Assembly (NCBI GenBank): GCA_963826695.1 | Contig: CAWGXZ010000003.1 | Location: 1 to 64,000 of the forward strand | DNA from: CAWGXZ01 sp963826695 | GTDB lineage: Bacteria; Pseudomonadota; Gammaproteobacteria; Burkholderiales; Burkholderiaceae_C | Direction of reading: 5' to 3' | DNA: 64,000 nucleotides | The notes under the pieces: generated by a model | The model's input: only the letters and a program-made list of their open reading frames with translations | Told to the model about the DNA's origin: nothing | Databases searched by the model: none | Program-made: the position numbers and the translations under genes | Shown here: one piece after another, positions 27,036 to 37,886 of the stretch | Position numbering within the stretch: the first letter of the stretch is position 1 | Layout: every line of letters starts with the position of its first letter

Positions 27036-28286
27036 ATGCAATCCAGCCGCCGTCGTGTCGTCGTCACCGGGCTCGGGCTGATCAGCCCGGTGGGCAATTC
27101 GGTCGATGAAGGTTGGGCCAACCTGCTGGCAGGCCGATCGGGGATTGCGGGCATCACCAAATTCGATGCCGCCGCGTATTCGTGCCGCTTCGCAGGCGAG
27201 GTCAAGGGTTTCGATGTCGAGGCCTACATCCCCGCCAAGGAAGCCCGCCACATGGATACCTTTATCCATTACGGCATGGCTGCGGCGATCCAGGCGGTGC
27301 GCGATGCCGGATTGCCGACCAACGACGAACTGAGCGAGGAGCAGGCCGAGCGCATCGGCTGCCTCATCGGCTCGGGCATTGGCGGACTTCCGTTCATCGA
27401 GGATACGCACGCGGAGCTGACGGCACGCGGGCCGCGGCGAATCTCGCCGTTCTTCGTGCCGGCATCGATTACCAACATGGTTTCAGGCCATGTGTCGATC
27501 CGCTATGGCTTCCAGGGGCCGAATCTGGCCATCGTCACCGCGTGCACGACGGGGCTGCACTGCATTGGCGAAGCCGGTCGGTTGATCGAATACGGCGATG
27601 CCGACGTGATGGTGGCCGGCGGTACCGAGGCGACCGTGTCACCGCTGGGCGTCGGCGGCTTTGCCGCGGCGCGCGCGCTGTCGACGCGCAACGACGATCC
27701 GACGACCGCTTCAAGGCCCTGGGACCGCGACCGAGACGGCTTCGTCCTCGGCGAAGGTGCCGGGGTGCTGGTCCTCGAGGAGTACGGGCATGCCAAGCGG
27801 CGCGGCGCAACCATCTACGCCGAGCTTTCCGGCTTCGGCATGGGCGCCGACGCCTTCCACATGACGGCGCCGAACGTCGACGGTCCCAAGCGCTCGATGC
27901 TGGCTGCCCTGCGCAACGCCGGAATCGCCGCCGATCAGGTGCAGTATCTCAACGCCCACGGCACGTCGACGCCGCTGGGCGACGTGAACGAGAGCAACGC
28001 CATCAAGCTTGCCTTCGGCACCCATGCCAAGTCGCTGGTCGTCAACTCGACCAAGTCGATGACCGGGCATCTGCTGGGCGGTGCCGGCGGCGTCGAGTCG
28101 GTCTTCACGGCGCTGGCGGTTCATCATCAGGTCTCTCCGCCGACGATCAACATCTTCAACCAGGACCCGGAGTGCGACCTGGACTATTGCGCCAATGAAG
28201 CGCGCGAAATGAAGATCGGCTATGCCGTGAAGAACAATTTCGGCTTCGGCGGAACCAACGGCACCCTGGTCTTCAAGCGCGTCTGA
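27036..28286 (+). CDS. fabF: Beta-ketoacyl-ACP synthase II
   Basis: This 416-residue elongating condensing enzyme has the thiolase-fold triad Cys170 (IVTACTTGLHCIG), His308 (LNAHGTSTPLGD) and His345 (MTGHLLGGAGG). The N-terminus VVVTGLGLISPVGNSV and C-terminus NNFGFGGTNGTLVFKR are standard. It lies 11 bases after acpP, so both are likely on one transcript. The set FabD-G-AcpP-F is complete here; FabZ, FabI and FabB-like functions must be encoded elsewhere. Confidence 0.97.
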   Translation: MQSSRRRVVVTGLGLISPVGNSVDEGWANLLAGRSGIAGITKFDAAAYSCRFAGEVKGFDVEAYIPAKEARHMDTFIHYGMAAAIQAVRDAGLPTNDELSEEQAERIGCLIGSGIGGLPFIEDTHAELTARGPRRISPFFVPASITNMVSGHVSIRYGFQGPNLAIVTACTTGLHCIGEAGRLIEYGDADVMVAGGTEATVSPLGVGGFAAARALSTRNDDPTTASRPWDRDRDGFVLGEGAGVLVLEEYGHAKRRGATIYAELSGFGMGADAFHMTAPNVDGPKRSMLAALRNAGIAADQVQYLNAHGTSTPLGDVNESNAIKLAFGTHAKSLVVNSTKSMTGHLLGGAGGVESVFTALAVHHQVSPPTINIFNQDPECDLDYCANEAREMKIGYAVKNNFGFGGTNGTLVFKRV

Positions 28287-28308
28287 GCGCGGCCGGGTTA
28301 GCCGGGCG

Positions 28309-28788
28309 ATGCGCGTTTCGCCGGCCTTTCAGGTCACCGTGCGCCGCATGGGTGTCTGGCAGGGGGCGGTCGCCTTTTGCATCGGTGCGGCGCTGACCGC
28401 GACTGCCGTCTGGCGGTGGCAGAGCGAAGCGCCATCCACCACCGAGGCAGCCCTGGCTGGACTGTCCTGCCTGTTGTGCTTGCTGGCGCTTCGCGGGCTG
28501 CGGTCAACGCCGGTCAGCCTTCGCTGGGATTCACAGTGCTGGTGGATCGGCTCGCCAGACGAGTCAGCGCGGGAGCAGGCGGTCGACCGTGTCGAGCCGG
28601 TCATTGACCTTTCCTTCTGGATGCTCCTGAGGGTGCGACAGAGGGGTTCGCGTCCGTGGGCTGCCGTGCAGTGGATACCGGTGCAACGTCGCGGCCTCGA
28701 GAGCCAGTGGCATGCGCTGCGTTGCGCCATTTACACGTCACCGGCGCCGGCGACCCGGGTCGGACCGCCGCGGGTGCCCTCATGCTAG
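28309..28788 (+). CDS. Hypothetical membrane protein upstream of rpoE
   Basis: I do not recognise a named family with confidence. The 159-residue protein has two predicted membrane helices, about residues 16-33 (GAVAFCIGAALTATAV) and 44-60 (ALAGLSCLLCLLALRGL). A soluble part rich in Trp and Arg follows. Size, topology and position after fabF recall the small YgfX-like proteins often found before rpoE in this group, but that is inference. Its stop overlaps the rpoE start by seven bases, which argues that it is a real translated gene. Other small ORFs of this area lie in antisense frames and were dropped. Confidence 0.6.
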   Translation: MRVSPAFQVTVRRMGVWQGAVAFCIGAALTATAVWRWQSEAPSTTEAALAGLSCLLCLLALRGLRSTPVSLRWDSQCWWIGSPDESAREQAVDRVEPVIDLSFWMLLRVRQRGSRPWAAVQWIPVQRRGLESQWHALRCAIYTSPAPATRVGPPRVPSC

Positions 28789-29390
28789 CGCCCGACGCAG
28801 ACGCATCGCTGGTCGAGCGCGTCAAGCAGGGCGATGTCAAGGCGTTCGAGATGCTCGTGGTCAAGTACCAGCGGCGTATCGAACGGCTGATCGGACGCAT
28901 GGTTCGGGACGTCGACCTCGTCCCCGATATCGCCCAGGAAACCTTTATTCGCGCCTACCGCGCGTTGCCGAAGTTCCGCGGCGAAAGTGCCTTCTACACC
29001 TGGCTGTACCGCATTGCGGTCAACACCGCCAAGAAGGCACTCGGTGAACTCAAGCGCGACCCGTTGATCACCGAATCGGCCCGCGCGTCGCGTGACGACG
29101 ACGACGAAACTTCGCGTACCGAGAATGAACTAAGTGATGGCGAAACGCCCGACGCGGTACTCGCGAGCAAGGAAATCGGCATGGCCGTGAACGCGGCTGT
29201 CGACGCTTTGTCGGAGGATCTGCGCCAGGCGATCACGCTGCGGGAGATCGACGGTCTGAGCTACGAAGAGATTGCCGAATTGATGAACTGCCCGATTGGC
29301 ACGGTTCGTTCGCGCATCTTTCGCGCCCGGGAGGCGATTGCGCTGCGCCTGCGGCCCCTGCTCGACACGCGCGATGGCGCACGCTGGTAA
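28782..29390 (+). CDS. rpoE: RNA polymerase sigma factor RpoE (ECF, AlgU-like)
   Basis: This 202-residue extracytoplasmic-function sigma factor responds to envelope stress. Region 2 is seen in DIAQETFIRAYRALPKFRGE, with AFYTWLYRIAVNTAKK for melting. Region 4 is EEIAELMNCPIGTVRSRIFR. ATG 28782 was chosen because the protein then starts at the usual point before VERVKQGDVKAFEMLV. The downstream genes encode its anti-sigma factor, the MucB-type sensor and a MucD protease, so the complete sigma-E regulatory operon is present. Confidence 0.95.
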   Translation: MLAPDADASLVERVKQGDVKAFEMLVVKYQRRIERLIGRMVRDVDLVPDIAQETFIRAYRALPKFRGESAFYTWLYRIAVNTAKKALGELKRDPLITESARASRDDDDETSRTENELSDGETPDAVLASKEIGMAVNAAVDALSEDLRQAITLREIDGLSYEEIAELMNCPIGTVRSRIFRAREAIALRLRPLLDTRDGARW

Positions 29391-29489
29391 GGGCCACTGG
29401 TGAATCACGCATAAGTTCGGGGGTCGACGGAACGCGTTGCGTGCAGCGGTGTCCGACCTGCCGAGGATGAAATTACAGGGGAAACGAAT

Positions 29490-30167
29490 ATGTCTACCGA
29501 CTGGGAGTCTCGCGCGCAATCGCTTTCGGCACTTGCCGACGGCGAGCTGGACGATGCCGCCGTTGGCGCGGTGTCGGCGGCCTGGCGCGACGAGCCACAG
29601 GCGCGCGAGCGCTGGCATGCCTACCAGCTGATCGGCGACGTCCTTCGTTCCGACGACCTGGCCTCCTCTGCGGCGCACGATGCGGCCTTCCTGGCGGCGC
29701 TTCGCCAGCGCATGGTCGATGAGCCGGTGGTTCTGGCGCCCGAGCGGGCACAGGCGCCCGCCCCTGCGGCGAACGCCACGTCGGCTGCCGCGGCTTCGCC
29801 GGTTCGCAGCCTGGCCGAGCGTCGGCGGCGGCGTGGCTGGATCGCCTCGTCTGCCATTGCGGCGGGCTTCGTGATGGTGGTCGTGGCGACGCTGGCCGTG
29901 CGCCTGCCCGCGTCGGACAGCGCCCCGCAACTGGCGCAGGCGGCTCCCTTGTCGGCCCAGCCTGCTGCGGGGGTATCCACCGTCAGCCTGAACACACACC
30001 CGGATGCCGCCGAAACGGCGCCGGCGGTGTTGGCCGATGCCAAGCTGCTGCGCGACGCGCGCCTCGACCGCTACCTGGCGGCACACAAGCAGTTCTCAGG
30101 CACGTCGGTACTGGGTGTGCCCTCGGGCTTCCTGCGCGACGCTGCAAGCGATGCGCCGTCGCGCTGA
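29490..30167 (+). CDS. rseA: Anti-sigma-E factor RseA/MucA-like
   Basis: This 225-residue single-pass inner membrane protein is predicted to bind and hold RpoE. The N-terminal ASD domain contains SLSALADGELDD and WHAYQLIGDVLRSD, both typical of RseA. The membrane helix is at about residues 117-137 (IAAGFVMVVVATLAV). The periplasmic part ends with LAAHKQFSGTSVLGVPSGFL, a conserved feature in betaproteobacteria. In E. coli it is cleaved by DegS and RseP during stress; the same is inferred here. It overlaps the start of rseB by 17 bases. Confidence 0.9.
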   Translation: MSTDWESRAQSLSALADGELDDAAVGAVSAAWRDEPQARERWHAYQLIGDVLRSDDLASSAAHDAAFLAALRQRMVDEPVVLAPERAQAPAPAANATSAAAASPVRSLAERRRRRGWIASSAIAAGFVMVVVATLAVRLPASDSAPQLAQAAPLSAQPAAGVSTVSLNTHPDAAETAPAVLADAKLLRDARLDRYLAAHKQFSGTSVLGVPSGFLRDAASDAPSR

Positions 30168-31239
30168 GGCGGCGGTGCCCCGAGCCAGTGGGCGCGATCT
30201 GCTGCGCGGCCCGAGTGGTGGCACCGGTTCGCTGCGGGCGTTCTTCGGCGCGTGCGCGCTGTCGGTGTTGGCGTGGAGTGCATCGCTGCCGTCGCTTGCC
30301 GGTATGTCCGCCGAACCGCGCGACGCGCGCGCCTGGCTGATGCGCATCCATGAAGCTGCCGGAAAACGCAACTTTCAGGGCATCTTCGTCGTCACCTCGG
30401 GGGGTACGGTGTCGAGTGCGCGTATTGCGCATTTCTCGGTTGGCGAGAGCCAGTACGAGCGCATCGAGTCGCTCGACGGCCCGGCACGTCGCGTCTACCG
30501 CCATGACGACCTGGTGCACACCGTCTGGCCGCAAAAGCGCACCGTGCTGATCGAGCAGCGCGAACGGCTGCGCTCGTTTCCGGCGTTGCTGCAGGCTGGC
30601 GACGACCGCATTGCCGAGTTCTATTCGGTGCATGAACAGGGTACCGACCGCATTGCTGGCCGGTCCGCCGAGGTTCTGGAGCTGCGGCCCCGTGACGGCC
30701 TGCGCTACGGCTACCGGCTGTGGGCCGATGCCGAGTCCGGTCTGCTGCTGCGCTCGGATGTGATCGGCGAGCGGGGTGACGTGCTGGCATCGTCGGCATT
30801 CTCGGAGGTGGCGATCGGGGTGCGCTCGCAGGCCGATTCGGTGCTTCACACGATGCGACGCATCGATGGCCTGCATGTCGTGAGGCCGTCGCTGAGCGCC
30901 ACCCGCCTCGAGGACGAAGGCTGGTCGCTGCGCGTCGCAGTGCCCGGCTTCCGACAGGTGAGTACCGTAAAGAGGCCGCTGGAAGCGCCGGCCGAGCAGC
31001 CCGCAAGGCTTACGCGTCCGGCGGATGCGTTGCAGACGATTCATGCCGATGGGCTTGCCTATGTCTCGCTCTTCATCGAGCCGCTCGACGCCTCGCGCCA
31101 CGCGCAGCCGATGCTGACTGTCAGCGGTGCGACACATACCCTGACCCGGCGTCAGGGCGACGCCTGGATCACTGCCATCGGCGATGTGCCAGCAGAAACG
31201 CTGCGCCTGTTCGTCAAATCGCTCGAACGCACGCGATGA
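30151..31239 (+). CDS. rseB: Sigma-E factor regulatory protein RseB/MucB
   Basis: This 362-residue periplasmic protein binds RseA and senses lipoprotein or LPS signals. A signal sequence is visible at about residues 30-50 (FFGACALSVLAWSASLPSLA). The lipid-binding large domain starts ARAWLMRIHEAAGKRNFQGI, and the C-terminal small domain ends GDVPAETLRLFVKSLE. I chose ATG 30151 inside the end of rseA. An alternative start nearer the signal peptide cannot be excluded, since the N-terminus is unusually long. It is followed by the mucD gene. Confidence 0.9.
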   Translation: MRRRAEAAVPRASGRDLLRGPSGGTGSLRAFFGACALSVLAWSASLPSLAGMSAEPRDARAWLMRIHEAAGKRNFQGIFVVTSGGTVSSARIAHFSVGESQYERIESLDGPARRVYRHDDLVHTVWPQKRTVLIEQRERLRSFPALLQAGDDRIAEFYSVHEQGTDRIAGRSAEVLELRPRDGLRYGYRLWADAESGLLLRSDVIGERGDVLASSAFSEVAIGVRSQADSVLHTMRRIDGLHVVRPSLSATRLEDEGWSLRVAVPGFRQVSTVKRPLEAPAEQPARLTRPADALQTIHADGLAYVSLFIEPLDASRHAQPMLTVSGATHTLTRRQGDAWITAIGDVPAETLRLFVKSLERTR

Positions 31240-31310
31240 ATGCGCTGCTGATTTCCGCTTTTTCTCCCATGCGGAGGGTTGACCCCTTCGAGTCCAGACA
31301 GGAATTCCCC

Positions 31311-32825
31311 ATGCCGATGTCCCAATCCATTTCGCAACGCTGTGGCGACCGTATTCACCGGCCTTTGTCGTTGCGCCGGCCGCGCCAGGTGGCCACGGCG
31401 ATGATGGCGGCGATGCTGCTGTCGCTGGTCGGCCTCGCGCCCCAGGCTGTGGCCCAAGCCGCGGTACCTGCCCAGGTGCTGCCCGACTTCAGTGAACTCG
31501 TCGAGCGCGCCGGGCCGGCCGTCGTCAACATCCGCACCACCGAGCGAGCGCGGGCCGCGCGAGCGGCGCGTCCCGAGATCGACGAGGACATGCTGGAGTT
31601 CTTCCGCCGCTTCGGCATTCCGATTCCGGGCAACCCGGGTCAGACGCCGCGCGGCACGCCGCAGCCCGATGCCGAGCCGCAGCAGCGCGGGGTCGGTTCG
31701 GGGTTCATCCTCAGCCCCGACGGCTTCGTCATGACCAATGCGCACGTCGTCGATGGCGCGGACGAAGTGATCGTCACGTTGACCGACAAGCGCGAATTCA
31801 AGGCCAAGCTGATCGGCGCCGACAAGCGCACCGACGTGGCGCTGGTGAAGATCGACGCCAGCAACCTGCCGCATATCCGCACCGGCGACGTCGGACGCCT
31901 GCGCGTCGGCGAGTGGGTGATCGCGATCGGCTCGCCATTCGGCCTGGAGAACACGGTCACGGCGGGGATCGTCAGCGCCAAGGCGCGCGACACCGGCGAC
32001 TTCCTGCCGTTCATCCAGACCGACGTGGCGATCAACCCGGGCAATTCGGGCGGGCCGCTGATCAACATGCGCGGCGAAGTCGTCGGCATCAACTCGCAGA
32101 TCTACAGCCGCTCGGGCGGCTTCATGGGAATCTCGTTCGCGATTCCGATCGACGAGGCGATCCGGGTGTCGGAGCAGTTGCGGGCCAACGGCCGGGTGAT
32201 CCGTGGCCGCATCGGCGTGCAGATCGCACCGGTGACCAAGGACGTGGCCGAGGCGATCGGGCTCGGCCGGCCGACCGGCGCGCTGGTGCAGAGCGTCGAG
32301 CCGGGTGCGCCTGCCGAGCGTGCGGGCGTCGAAGCGGGCGACATCATCACCAAGGTCGACGGCCGCACGGTCGAGAAGTCGGGCGATCTTCCGCGGGTGA
32401 TCGGCTCCACCAAGCCGGGCCAGCGGGTCACCCTGCAGGTCTGGCGCCGGGGTGGCTACCGCGACGTGAACGTCGTGGTGGCCGAGATCGAACCGGAGAA
32501 GCCGGCGCGCCGTGTCGGGGATCGCGATTCGAAGCCGCCGACGGCGGCGACCGGCGCGCTCGGCCTTGCGGTGTCGGACCTCAGCGACGCGCAACGCCGC
32601 GAGCTCAAGGTCAAGGGCGGCGTTCGGGTCGAGACCGCCGAAGGCGCGGCTGCACGGGCAGGTGTTCGTGAAGGGGATGTCATCCTGGCACTCAACAACG
32701 TCGAAGTCACGGGTGCGCGCCAGTTCGAAACGGCTGCATCCAGGCTCGACCCCGCCCGGCCTGCGAACGTGCTGATTCGTCGCGGCGAATGGGTCAACTA
32801 TGTGGTGATCCGCCCGGGTCGCTGA
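31311..32825 (+). CDS. mucD: Periplasmic serine protease MucD/DegP-like
   Basis: This 504-residue Do-family protease/chaperone works in envelope quality control. A signal peptide occupies about residues 28-50 (AAMLLSLVGLAPQAVAQ). The trypsin-like domain has His145 (NAHVVDGADE), Asp175 (TDVALVKID) and Ser246 (NPGNSGGPLIN). Two PDZ domains follow: the first from about residue 290 (IGVQIAPVTKDVAEAIGL), the second near the C-terminus (GVREGDVILALNNVEV). I took ATG 31311, preceded by AGGAAT; ATG 31236 would add 25 residues and overlap rseB. It is the last gene of the sigma-E operon. Confidence 0.93.
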   Translation: MPMSQSISQRCGDRIHRPLSLRRPRQVATAMMAAMLLSLVGLAPQAVAQAAVPAQVLPDFSELVERAGPAVVNIRTTERARAARAARPEIDEDMLEFFRRFGIPIPGNPGQTPRGTPQPDAEPQQRGVGSGFILSPDGFVMTNAHVVDGADEVIVTLTDKREFKAKLIGADKRTDVALVKIDASNLPHIRTGDVGRLRVGEWVIAIGSPFGLENTVTAGIVSAKARDTGDFLPFIQTDVAINPGNSGGPLINMRGEVVGINSQIYSRSGGFMGISFAIPIDEAIRVSEQLRANGRVIRGRIGVQIAPVTKDVAEAIGLGRPTGALVQSVEPGAPAERAGVEAGDIITKVDGRTVEKSGDLPRVIGSTKPGQRVTLQVWRRGGYRDVNVVVAEIEPEKPARRVGDRDSKPPTAATGALGLAVSDLSDAQRRELKVKGGVRVETAEGAAARAGVREGDVILALNNVEVTGARQFETAASRLDPARPANVLIRRGEWVNYVVIRPGR

Positions 32826-32967
32826 GCGGTCCCGGGGGTGGTGTCGGTATCGCACCGGCACACGCCTCGCATGCGGGCCGCAGCGCGGCGGCCGGCGGCC
32901 AACCCGCCGCGACAGGCGCATTGATTACAATCAACGCGCAACAGCCTGTTGCCGCATGTTCTGCTGG

Positions 32968-33001
32968 AAGGCGCGTCATCCACCCGACGTGCCTTTTTTT
33001 T
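32968..33001 (+). terminator. Rho-independent terminator between mucD and lepA
   Basis: AAGGCGCGTC (32968-32977) pairs with GACGTGCCTT (32986-32995) through ten pairs including one G-U, with an 8-base loop. A run of eight T (32994-33001) follows. It would end the sigma-E operon or a short transcript starting near 32938. A second small hairpin, GCAACA-GCC-TGTTGC, lies at 32938-32952. Confidence 0.85.
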
Positions 33002-33083
33002 GTTCACTCCTGCGGCGCCATCCGGCGCCGCTGCCTCGAACGCCGGCACGGTGCTCGTCGGGCTGGAGTTGCCCGAACCGTCC

Positions 33084-34891
<1,808 letters not shown>

Positions 34892-34892
<1 letters not shown>

Positions 34893-35866
34893 TGAGCCTT
34901 TTGACCGGCGCGCTCTACAGCGTGCTGCTTGTGTATCTCGGCGGCTGGTATCTCGGCCACTGGACGGGCAACTTTTCGTTGCTGCTGTTGATCCTGACGA
35001 CGGTCACCTTCTTCTACTGGCTTGCCGAACGGCTGCGCTTTGCACCCCGGCGGATCGCCGCCGCGGCGGCCCTGCAGCAGCAGCTCGACGCCCGGCGCCA
35101 GCAGCTGCGGCAGGATGGAATCGAGCCCGGCGCCGACGCCGGCGAAGGCCATCGGGCACTGCTGGCGCAGCCCTGGTGGCTCGACTGGACGGCTGGGCTT
35201 TTCCCGGTCATTCTGGTTGTTTTCCTGCTGCGCTCGTTCCTGTTCGAGCCGTTCAAGATTCCCTCGGGATCGATGATCCCGACACTGCGCGTCGGCGATC
35301 TCATCCTGGTCAACAAATTCCATTACGGCGTGCGGCTTCCGGTCATCAATCGCAAGATCGTCGACAACCATGTGCCGCAGCGCGGCGATGTCATGGTTTT
35401 CCGCTTTCCGGCGGAGCCGAGCATCGATTACATCAAGCGGGTTGTCGGCTTGCCAGGCGATCAGGTCACGTACCGCGCGCAGCAGCTGTCGATCAACGGC
35501 GCGGCCGTGCCCTTGCAGCGCTTGCCCGACCCGGGTTTCTATGACGAATCGGTGATGCGCTATTTTCCCGAGTTCACCGAAAAACTCGGCACGGTCGAGC
35601 ATCACATCCTTGTCAATCCGCAGTACCAGCCGTACTACGGATCGGCTGAAAGCATCAATTTTCCCAACCGGCAGAATTGTGAGTACTTCGGCGACGGCGT
35701 GAGCTGCAAGGTGCCAGCCGGACATTATTTCGTCATGGGCGACAACCGTGACAATTCGCAGGACTCGCGTTTCTGGGGTTTCGTCCCGGATGCCAACATC
35801 GTCGGCAAGGCGTTCTTCGTATGGATGAACTTCGGCAATCCGAGGCGTATCGGGGCATTCCATTGA
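34892..35866 (+). CDS. lepB: Signal peptidase I
   Basis: This 324-residue inner membrane protease removes Sec and Tat signal peptides. Two N-terminal membrane segments (about 9-44) and a third (about 103-118, VILVVFLLRSFLFEPF) are present. The catalytic serine is Ser127 in PSGSMIPTL and the general base is Lys182 in YIKRVVGLPGD. The C-terminal GDNRDNSQDSRFWGFVP is the last conserved box. The start overlaps the lepA stop, the usual lepA-lepB coupling. Downstream is a small DUF4845 membrane protein. Confidence 0.97.
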
Positions 35867-35889
35867 CCATTCATCGAGGGGCTCACAGC

Positions 35890-36249
35890 ATGGTCGGAAA
35901 TCGCCATTCGCAGCGCGGCATCGGCTTCATCGGCATCGTGTTGCTCGTGGTTGTTGTCGGCTTCTTCGGACTGGTCGCCCTGCGGGCGATTCCTTCGGTC
36001 AACGAGTACACGACGATTCGCCGCACCATCGAGAAGCTCGCCACCAACAGCCCTGGCACCGTGCCCGAGATCCGGGCCGCGTTCGATCGCCAGGCGCAGA
36101 TCGACGCGACGATCACCTCGATCTCGGGCAAGGACCTGACGATCACCAAGGAGCGCGACCGCGTCGTCATCGCCTTTGCCTACGAGAAGGAGATCGAACT
36201 GATCAGCCCGGTCTCGCTGCTGATCAAGTACCAGGGCCGGTCGAACTAG
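35890..36249 (+). CDS. DUF4845 single-pass membrane protein
   Basis: This 119-residue protein of the DUF4845 family is nearly always found between lepB and rnc in gamma- and betaproteobacteria; its function is unknown to me. Residues 10-34 form a glycine-rich membrane helix (GIGFIGIVLLVVVVGFFGLV). The rest is a small periplasmic domain starting PSVNEYTTIRRTIEKLATN. I chose ATG 35890 because earlier in-frame starts lie inside lepB. The stop TAG is adjacent to rnc. Confidence 0.88.
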   Translation: MVGNRHSQRGIGFIGIVLLVVVVGFFGLVALRAIPSVNEYTTIRRTIEKLATNSPGTVPEIRAAFDRQAQIDATITSISGKDLTITKERDRVVIAFAYEKEIELISPVSLLIKYQGRSN

Positions 36250-36258
36250 TTGGAATCG

Positions 36259-36963
36259 ATGGACGGCTTACTCGACGAGCTGCAGCGCCGGCTCGGCTAC
36301 CGTTTCCGCGACACCGGGCTGCTGCGGCGTGCGCTGACACACCGCAGCGCCGGCGCGGATCACAACGAGCGGCTTGAATTCCTCGGCGACGCGGTGCTCA
36401 GCCTGGCTGTTTCGAGCCTGCTCTACGAGCGTTTTGCCGGCTCGGACGAAGGCGACCTGACGCGGGTGCGCGCCCATCTGGTGCGCGAGGAGAGCCTGCA
36501 CCGGCTGGCGCTCGAGGTGCAGCTGCCCGCGGTGTTGCGCCTCAGCGAAGGCGAAGTGCGCGGCGGCGGTGCCCAGCGGGCGTCGATCCTGGCCGATGCG
36601 CTCGAGGCACTGATCGGCGCCAGCTTCCTCGAAGGCGGCTTCGATGCCGCACGGGCGGTCGTCCAGCAGCTCTTCGGCGAGCTCATTACCGGCACCGACA
36701 CCGCGGCGTGGGCCAAGGACGCCAAGACCGAATTGCAGGAGTGGCTGCAGGCGCGGCGCATTCCCGTCCCCTCGTACCGCATTGCCGAAACCCGAGGCCA
36801 GGCGCACGCGCAGACTTTCGAGGTCGAATGCACCGTGGCACCGCTGAACCTGAGCTGCCGCGGTGAGGGCCGTTCGCGCCGCACCGCCGAGCAGCAGGCC
36901 GCGCGGCGGATGCTCGACGCCTTGCAGGTCAGCGACAAACCCGACGGGCCGTTGAATGTCTGA
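36259..36963 (+). CDS. rnc: Ribonuclease III
   Basis: This 234-residue double-strand-specific RNase matures rRNA and degrades structured RNA. The catalytic signature NERLEFLGDAVLSLAVS and the second acidic site DALEALIGASFLEGG are present. The C-terminal dsRNA-binding domain spans about 160-228 (AKTELQEWLQARRIPVPSYR). ATG 36259 gives MDGLLDELQRRLGYRF, a standard start; a TTG at 36250 directly after the upstream stop is a weaker alternative. It overlaps era by eight bases. Confidence 0.96.
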   Translation: MDGLLDELQRRLGYRFRDTGLLRRALTHRSAGADHNERLEFLGDAVLSLAVSSLLYERFAGSDEGDLTRVRAHLVREESLHRLALEVQLPAVLRLSEGEVRGGGAQRASILADALEALIGASFLEGGFDAARAVVQQLFGELITGTDTAAWAKDAKTELQEWLQARRIPVPSYRIAETRGQAHAQTFEVECTVAPLNLSCRGEGRSRRTAEQQAARRMLDALQVSDKPDGPLNV

Positions 36964-37882
36964 GCCTTCCAATCCTGACGCCAGTCAGACCCCGGCCCAG
37001 CGCTGCGGCTGGGTGGCGATCGTCGGCCGGCCGAACGTCGGCAAGTCGACGCTGCTGAATGCGCTGGTCGGCCAGAAGGTCAGCATCACCTCGAACAAGG
37101 CGCAGACGACGCGGCACCGTATTCATGGCATCCGCAGCGTCGGCGCCTCGCAGTTCGTCTTTGTCGACACACCCGGCTTCCAGACGCGCCATGCCGCGGC
37201 GCTGAATCGCACCCTGAACCGCACCGTGCAGGGCGTCCTGGCCGATGTCGACGTGGTGCTGTTCGTCGTCGAGGCCGGCCGCTTCAGCCCGGACGACGCC
37301 AGGGTGCTGTCGCTGCTGCCGTCGGGCGACGACGCCCGGCCGGTGCTGCTGGTCGCCAACAAGCTCGACACCGTGCAGCGCCGCGCCGACATCGCGCCCT
37401 GGCTGCAGTCGATGGCCGGGCGCTACCGTTTCGCCGAGTTCGTGCCGCTGTCGGCGCGCAAGCTGGCCGATCCGCAGCGCCTGCTCACCATCGTCGAGCC
37501 CTACCTGCCGCAGCAGCCCTGGTTCTTCGAAGAAGATGCGCTGACCGACCGCACCGACCGCTTCCTCGCCAGTGAGCTGATCCGTGAAAAGCTGTTCCGG
37601 CTGATGGGCGACGAGCTGCCGTACACCTCGACCGTGGTGATCGACCGCTACGAGGAGGAGGGCGGGCTGCGCCGCATTGCCGCCAGCATCGTCGTCGAGC
37701 GCGACGCCCACAAGGGCATGGTCATCGGCAACCAGGGCGCGATGCTCAAGCGCATCGGCAGCGAGGCCCGGGTCGAGCTGGAAAAGCTGATGGATTGCAA
37801 GGTGTTCCTCGAACTCTGGGTCAAGGTGCGTTCGGGCTGGGCCGACGACGACGAGCATCTGCGCAGCTACGGCTACGAATAA
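36956..37882 (+). CDS. era: GTPase Era
   Basis: This 308-residue GTPase acts in 16S rRNA maturation and 30S assembly. The G motifs are IVGRPNVGKSTLLNAL, the switch region NKAQTTRHRIHGIR, DTPGF, ANKLDTV and LSARKL. The C-terminal KH domain includes VIGNQGAMLKRIGSEARVEL and ends LWVKVRSGWADDDEHLRSYG. It overlaps rnc and is followed by recO after four bases. Confidence 0.97.
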   Translation: MSEPSNPDASQTPAQRCGWVAIVGRPNVGKSTLLNALVGQKVSITSNKAQTTRHRIHGIRSVGASQFVFVDTPGFQTRHAAALNRTLNRTVQGVLADVDVVLFVVEAGRFSPDDARVLSLLPSGDDARPVLLVANKLDTVQRRADIAPWLQSMAGRYRFAEFVPLSARKLADPQRLLTIVEPYLPQQPWFFEEDALTDRTDRFLASELIREKLFRLMGDELPYTSTVVIDRYEEEGGLRRIAASIVVERDAHKGMVIGNQGAMLKRIGSEARVELEKLMDCKVFLELWVKVRSGWADDDEHLRSYGYE

Positions 37883-37886
37883 GCCG

